Origin: Halotalea alkalilenta DSM 17697
GTDB taxonomy: Bacteria > Pseudomonadota > Gammaproteobacteria > Pseudomonadales > Halomonadaceae
Direction: 5' to 3'
Length of the DNA: 64,000 bases
Assembly (NCBI RefSeq): GCF_000621205.1
Contig: NZ_KK211229.1
Location: 81,807-145,806, forward strand
Below are positions 60,109 to 64,000 of this stretch, one piece after another. Position 1 is the stretch's first letter; each line of letters starts with the position of its first letter. The notes under the pieces were generated by a model that worked only from the letters and a program-made list of their open reading frames with translations, did no database searches and was not told the DNA's origin. Both the position numbers and the translations under genes were made by a program.

Positions 60109-62250
60109 ATGGAACCGATTTCAAAACGTCTGGCCATCTGCTCGGCAGGTCTGTTCGGCGGACTGCTGGGAGTATCCGCGGCCGTAGCCCAGGAGACCTC
60201 CGATGTCGCCCAGCTGCCGACCCTCCGCGTCAGCGGGAGCTACGGTGGCACTGGAGCCACGAGCTACCGCGCGGGCTACAGCTCGACCGGCGACAAGATG
60301 GAGGTCCCCTACCTGCAGCAGTCTCGGACCGTCGATACCGTCTCCGCCCAGGTGATCGAGGATCAGGCGCCGCAGACCATGGAGGACATGATCAAGTTCG
60401 TCCCCGGGATTGCGGTGGGCAACAACTTCGGTGGCACCCAGGATGGCCTGCTCAAGCGTGGGTTCGGCAACACCGATGACGGCGGTACCTTGCTCGACGG
60501 AGTACGAATGCCGGTCGGGCGCAGCTTCCAAGCGGTCACCACCGAGCGGGTCGAGTTCCTCAAGGGGCCGGCGTCGCTGTTCTACGGTATGCAGGAGCCC
60601 GGTGGGGTGATCAATGTGATCACCAAGAAGCCGCTGTACCAGTGGCAGCGTATCCTCGGCGGGAACTTGAGCAGCCACGGCGGGGGAGACGCCTATTTCG
60701 ACGTCACCGGTCCGCTGAAGGATACCGGCTGGGCGGTACGGGTAATTGGGCAGGGCAAGAACGAGGACTACTGGCGCAATTTCGGTGAGAACAAGCAGCA
60801 GCTGTTCGCCCCGTCGCTCTCCTACGAAGGGGAGGATCTCTCCTTCCTGCTCGCTTATCAGTATCTCGACTACGACAACACCCTCGATCGCGGCGCGGTG
60901 ATCCAGGATGGCCACTACGTCGGCAGTCGCGACAAGCGCCTGGACGAACCCTGGACGGCATCGAAAGGCATACGCCAGGTGGTCTCCTCGACTACCGAGT
61001 ACCGGTTCGACCAGGATACGCGAGTGAAGCTGACGCTCGGCTGGAACCAGGACCACTACAACGACTACCAGGCCGATCCGCGCGGCTACAATACCGAGAC
61101 CGGTGAGCTGAGCCGCCGTTTCCGGCGCAATACCGGCGCTGACCGGGAAAACGTCTACGTCGCGTTGGACTGGATCGCCTCGCGGCAGTGGCTCGACATG
61201 GAGCACGAACTGCTGGTCGGGGTCGATTACGACCTGCGCCGGGACGTCTCGGGGGATTTCATCGATGGCCCGGTGGTGGGCGGGTTCTTCCCCGACCATC
61301 CCGAATATGGACGGCTCGATCCCGAAGGCCCGGTCAATCCGAACAATAGCGATAACTACCAGCGGATAAGTGGCAATGCGTTCTACTTCAAGGACAACAT
61401 CCACCTGAATGATCGATGGATCCTTGCCCCCGGGCTTCGCTATCAGCACTACGACGTCAAGATCGGCGGCCACCAGCCGTTCGTGGTCAGCACCGACGAA
61501 AGCGATGCCAAGCTGCTGCCATTCATCGGGCTGGTCTACCAAGCGCGCAGCGATCTGTCGCTGTACGCCAACTACAGTCAATCCTACCGGCCCAACGAGT
61601 TCACCCCGGGCAGTACGGTCGAGGGCAGCTACGAGCCGGAGACCGGACGCCAGTACGAGATCGGCGCGAAGTACGACAGCGGCGGCTGGACCACCCAGCT
61701 GGCGCTGTTCGATATCCGCAAGGAGAACGTCCAGCAGGTCGCCGGCGAGGACGATGCCGGCAACACCCTCCAGCGGCTCGCGGGCGAGGTGAGTTCGCGC
61801 GGTATCGAGTGGAGCCTGAGCGGTGAGCTCAGTGAGGACTGGAGCCTGATCGCCAACTACGCCTACACCGATGCCAAGGTCGAGAAGGATACCCCGCAGA
61901 CCGAGGGCAACCAGCTGTTCAACGTGCCGAAAAACGCAGCCGGCGCCTATCTCGCCTACGACCTGCCCGCCGAGGTGCTGGACGGTCGCATGCGCATCGG
62001 CGCGGGAGCCCGCTACGTCGGCAAGCGCTACGGCAACCTGGACAACTCGTTCACGCTGCCCGCCTATACCTCGGTCGATGCCTTCGTGTCGTGGAAAACG
62101 CCGCGGCTGCTGGGCAACGAGACCTCGCTGCAGCTGAACGTCACCAACCTTACCAATCGTGAATACTTCGTCTCCTCCGGTGGCAACCCGAACCGGGTGT
62201 CCTGGGGAGAGGACCGCACCCTGCGGCTCAAGGGCGAAATCCGCTTCTGA
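60109..62250 (+). CDS. TonB-dependent ferric-siderophore receptor
   Basis: A 713-residue outer-membrane receptor from the ATG at 60109; a GTG at 60064 is in frame but without family support. It has a signal peptide (LAICSAGLFGGLLGVSAAVA), a TonB-box-like LPTLRVSGSY, a plug domain with VDTVSAQVIEDQAPQTMEDM and RVEFLKGPASLFYGMQEPGG, and a barrel ending NREYFVSSGGNPNRVSWGED and RTLRLKGEIRF with terminal Phe. The FhuA/FoxA/FpvA class fits best. It imports a ferric siderophore with TonB energy. A Fur box precedes it. No siderophore synthesis or permease genes are adjacent. Confidence 0.93.
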   Translation: MEPISKRLAICSAGLFGGLLGVSAAVAQETSDVAQLPTLRVSGSYGGTGATSYRAGYSSTGDKMEVPYLQQSRTVDTVSAQVIEDQAPQTMEDMIKFVPGIAVGNNFGGTQDGLLKRGFGNTDDGGTLLDGVRMPVGRSFQAVTTERVEFLKGPASLFYGMQEPGGVINVITKKPLYQWQRILGGNLSSHGGGDAYFDVTGPLKDTGWAVRVIGQGKNEDYWRNFGENKQQLFAPSLSYEGEDLSFLLAYQYLDYDNTLDRGAVIQDGHYVGSRDKRLDEPWTASKGIRQVVSSTTEYRFDQDTRVKLTLGWNQDHYNDYQADPRGYNTETGELSRRFRRNTGADRENVYVALDWIASRQWLDMEHELLVGVDYDLRRDVSGDFIDGPVVGGFFPDHPEYGRLDPEGPVNPNNSDNYQRISGNAFYFKDNIHLNDRWILAPGLRYQHYDVKIGGHQPFVVSTDESDAKLLPFIGLVYQARSDLSLYANYSQSYRPNEFTPGSTVEGSYEPETGRQYEIGAKYDSGGWTTQLALFDIRKENVQQVAGEDDAGNTLQRLAGEVSSRGIEWSLSGELSEDWSLIANYAYTDAKVEKDTPQTEGNQLFNVPKNAAGAYLAYDLPAEVLDGRMRIGAGARYVGKRYGNLDNSFTLPAYTSVDAFVSWKTPRLLGNETSLQLNVTNLTNREYFVSSGGNPNRVSWGEDRTLRLKGEIRF

Positions 62251-62261
62251 TCAATGGGTCT

Positions 62262-62288
62262 GGCGCGGCCCATGCCGGCCGCGCCTTC
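62262..62288 (+). terminator. Hairpin after the TonB-dependent receptor gene
   Basis: GGCGCGGCC (62262-62270) pairs perfectly with GGCCGCGCC (62277-62285) around CATGCC and is followed by TTCCTCC. It starts 12 bases after the stop codon. The stem is strong and the T tract poor. Confidence 0.65.
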
Positions 62289-62408
62289 CTCCATCGTTCT
62301 GCTAGAGTGAACATCGACCTTCGCGAACTGGCCGAACCCTCGATACCCACCATCCTAGCGCTGGCCAGCGCGCTGATTTCCCAGCGACGGAGTCATCGGG
62401 AGGAGAGC

Positions 62409-63029
62409 ATGTCGATCATCCGCGATATCGCCGAGTTGGAGGCGATCTATGGCGTGCTCGGCGAGGTGGCGGCGGCCTCCACCGCCAAGGTGTCGAGCCG
62501 TATCACGCCGCAGTACCAGCGCTTCATCGAGCGCTCGCCCTTTGTCGCCCTGGCGACCGCGGGCCCCGAGGGGCTCGACTGCTCGCCTCGTGGCGACAAG
62601 CCGGGGTTCGTGCGGGTCGCTTCGCCCGACAGGCTGCTGCTGCCGGACCGGCGCGGCAACAATCGGATCGACAGCCTGCGCAACGTGGTGCGCGATCCGA
62701 GGGTTGGGCTTATGTTCCTGATCCCGGGGATCGGCAACGCGATCCGGGTCAACGGCCGCGCGCAGCTCGATACCGATCCGGCGCTGCTCGCTTCCTTCGC
62801 GGTGGAGGAGAAGGCGCCGCGCTCGGTGATGGTGATCGAGGTCGAGGAGGTCTATTTCCAGTGCGCCCGCGCCTTGATTCGCGCCGGGCTATGGCAGTCG
62901 GAAAGCCACGCCGACCCGAGCACCCTGCCGACTCCAGGCGAGATCCTCGCCGAACTCAGCCAGGGCGAGATCGGCGGGGAAGAGTACGACCGCAGCTGGG
63001 CCGAGCGAGCGCGCAAGACGATGTGGTGA
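62409..63029 (+). CDS. Pyridoxamine-5'-phosphate-oxidase-fold flavin protein
   Basis: A 206-residue protein from the ATG at 62409, which follows GGAGGAG; the in-frame extension to 62307 lacks such a site. The split-barrel fold is recognisable: FIERSPFVALATAGPEGLDC, SPRGDKPGFVRVASPDRLLL, RRGNNRIDSLRNVVRDPRVG and IRVNGRAQLDTDPALL. This matches the MSMEG_1061-type PNPOx-like family that binds FMN or F420. The exact reaction is unknown; these proteins often act as reductases or oxidases of small molecules. The C-terminus has an acidic stretch and ends RARKTMW. Confidence 0.85.
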   Translation: MSIIRDIAELEAIYGVLGEVAAASTAKVSSRITPQYQRFIERSPFVALATAGPEGLDCSPRGDKPGFVRVASPDRLLLPDRRGNNRIDSLRNVVRDPRVGLMFLIPGIGNAIRVNGRAQLDTDPALLASFAVEEKAPRSVMVIEVEEVYFQCARALIRAGLWQSESHADPSTLPTPGEILAELSQGEIGGEEYDRSWAERARKTMW

Positions 63030-63091
63030 TCGCGGCGTCTTTCGTGCCTCCCGCCTCGCCTGGACCCAGCCCAACACCTGAGTTCATCCGC

Positions 63092-63934
63092 TCAGCCGTT
63101 CTTCGCTTGCGCCTTCTCCGCTTTGGTGGCTTTGCCGTCCTTGTCGAGCAGGTCGGCCACTGAGTCGAGCACCTCCTTGGGCCGGAAGGGGTAGCGCTCG
63201 ATCTCGGCCCGGTCGGCGATCCCACTGAGCACCAGCACGGTATGCAATCCGGCCTCGATGCCGGCGACCACGTCGGTGTCCATGCGGTCGCCGATCATCC
63301 CGGTGCCGTCGGAGTGGATACCGAGCTTGTTCAGCGCGGAGCGGAACATCATTGGGTTGGGTTTGCCGACGATGTACGGGGTGCGGTGGGTGGCGTGAGT
63401 GATCAGTGCGGCGACCGCGCCGGTGGCAGGCAGTGGCCCTTCGGCGCTGGGGCCGGTGGCATCGGGGTTGGTGGCGATGAAGCGGGCGCCTTTGTTGATC
63501 AGGCGGATCGCCTTGGTGATCGCCTCGAACGAGTAGGAGCGGGTCTCGCCAAGCACCACGTAGTCCGGGTTGGCATCGGTCATGATGAAGCCGGCTTCGT
63601 GGATCGCGGTGGTGAGCCCCGCCTCGCCGATCACGAACGCGGAGCCGCCGGGGGTTTGGTCCTTGAGAAAGGCGGCGGTGGCCAGTGCCGAGGTCCAGAT
63701 CCGGTCCTCGGGGACGTCGAGGCCGCTGTAGCGCAGCCGGGCGCTCAAATCGCGCGGGGTGTAGATCGAGTTGTTGGTCAGCACCAGGAAGGGGGTGCCA
63801 CGCTCCTGCCATTGCTGGATCAGCTCGGCAGCGCCGGGAATCGCCTTGTTCTCATGGACCAGCACGCCGTCCATGTCGGTTAGCCACGACTTGATGTTGC
63901 GTTCGCTCACTCTCGAATCTCCCGATGGGGCCAC
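63092..63934 (-). CDS. HAD-IIA family phosphatase, NagD-like
   Basis: About 280 residues from the ATG at 63934, or 272 from a GTG at 63910 (VSERNIKSWL), which matches the family start better. HAD motifs are DMDGVLVHENKAIPGAAELI (nucleophile and acid Asp), VLTNNS, GKPNPMMF (Lys) and MIGDRMDTDVVAGIEAGLHT. The C2 cap segment RSYSFEAITKAIRLINKGAR and ATNPDATGPSAEGPLP resemble E. coli NagD, a nucleotide and sugar-phosphate phosphatase. A Lys/Asp-rich tail (DLLDKDGKATKAEKAQAKNG) extends beyond NagD. It converges with the PNPOx-fold gene. Confidence 0.9.
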   Translation of the reverse strand: MAPSGDSRVSERNIKSWLTDMDGVLVHENKAIPGAAELIQQWQERGTPFLVLTNNSIYTPRDLSARLRYSGLDVPEDRIWTSALATAAFLKDQTPGGSAFVIGEAGLTTAIHEAGFIMTDANPDYVVLGETRSYSFEAITKAIRLINKGARFIATNPDATGPSAEGPLPATGAVAALITHATHRTPYIVGKPNPMMFRSALNKLGIHSDGTGMIGDRMDTDVVAGIEAGLHTVLVLSGIADRAEIERYPFRPKEVLDSVADLLDKDGKATKAEKAQAKNG

Positions 63935-64000
63935 GCCGAGCCTGGGCGCCCGGCCGTCGGCCTTGAGTGTAGCAAAGTCGCAGGGCGGGTCTTGAGCTCG

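Overview
The window is G+C-rich chromosomal DNA of a gammaproteobacterium. The gene order gmk-rpoZ-spoT-ridA-oxyR-recG, a crc-type gene divergent from pyrE, an E. coli-type hemG, and rph next to yicC point to the Oceanospirillales/Pseudomonadales side. A Halomonadaceae-like host is my best guess, but this is inference from gene order and composition, with no database search. Most of the window is dense, ordinary, gene-rich sequence. Two stretches of clearly lower G+C (about 43.56-45.17 kb and 53.1-55.3 kb) look acquired.

Layout. 0-1 kb: a partial DUF3100 membrane protein. 1.2-6.2 kb: a small monooxygenase-fold protein, then a likely operon of a beta-hydroxyacid dehydrogenase, an aldehyde dehydrogenase, a VOC/glyoxalase-like protein and serine acetyltransferase, facing a LysR regulator. 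7.2-13.3 kb: a GAF-PAS-GGDEF-EAL protein and two tandem DUF3857/transglutaminase-like exported proteins, one lacking the catalytic Cys and His. 13.4-22.2 kb: housekeeping block (recG, oxyR, an SDR protein, ridA, spoT, rpoZ, gmk, grxB). 22.3-23.5 kb: a HipB-like regulator and a shortened HipA-like protein preceded by three evenly spaced palindromes. 23.5-33.1 kb: an Lrp regulator with a divergent EamA exporter, then yicC, rph, hemG, crc, pyrE, a YfaZ-like porin, intergenic repeats, trmL and rep.

33.1-42.7 kb: a GntR/UTRA-controlled uptake-and-hydrolysis operon: M20 amidohydrolase, Tat-type solute-binding protein, two permeases, fused ATPase, a second M20-like protein and an M24 protein, joined by 4-8 bp overlaps. 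42.7-45.2 kb: cytochrome c, tRNA-Arg(CCG) with a strong terminator, and a foreign-looking ATPase plus PD-(D/E)XK-like nuclease pair, a candidate defence module. 45.3-52.3 kb: a second peptide-type ABC operon on the minus strand, headed by an alpha/beta hydrolase and a C45 Ntn-hydrolase, with a divergent GntR/FCD gene. Both operons probably import and hydrolyse amide- or ester-linked amino-acid derivatives.

53.1-55.3 kb: an AT-rich patch of small membrane or orphan proteins, each placed just after frameshifted C-terminal coding remnants. It reads as a decayed polymorphic-toxin/immunity cassette array. 55.3-57.7 kb: a LuxR solo with a lux-box-like palindrome upstream, then a DAO-family FAD oxidase. 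57.9-63.9 kb: exported-type malate:quinone oxidoreductase, a Fur-box-preceded TonB siderophore receptor, a PNPOx-fold protein and a NagD-like HAD phosphatase.
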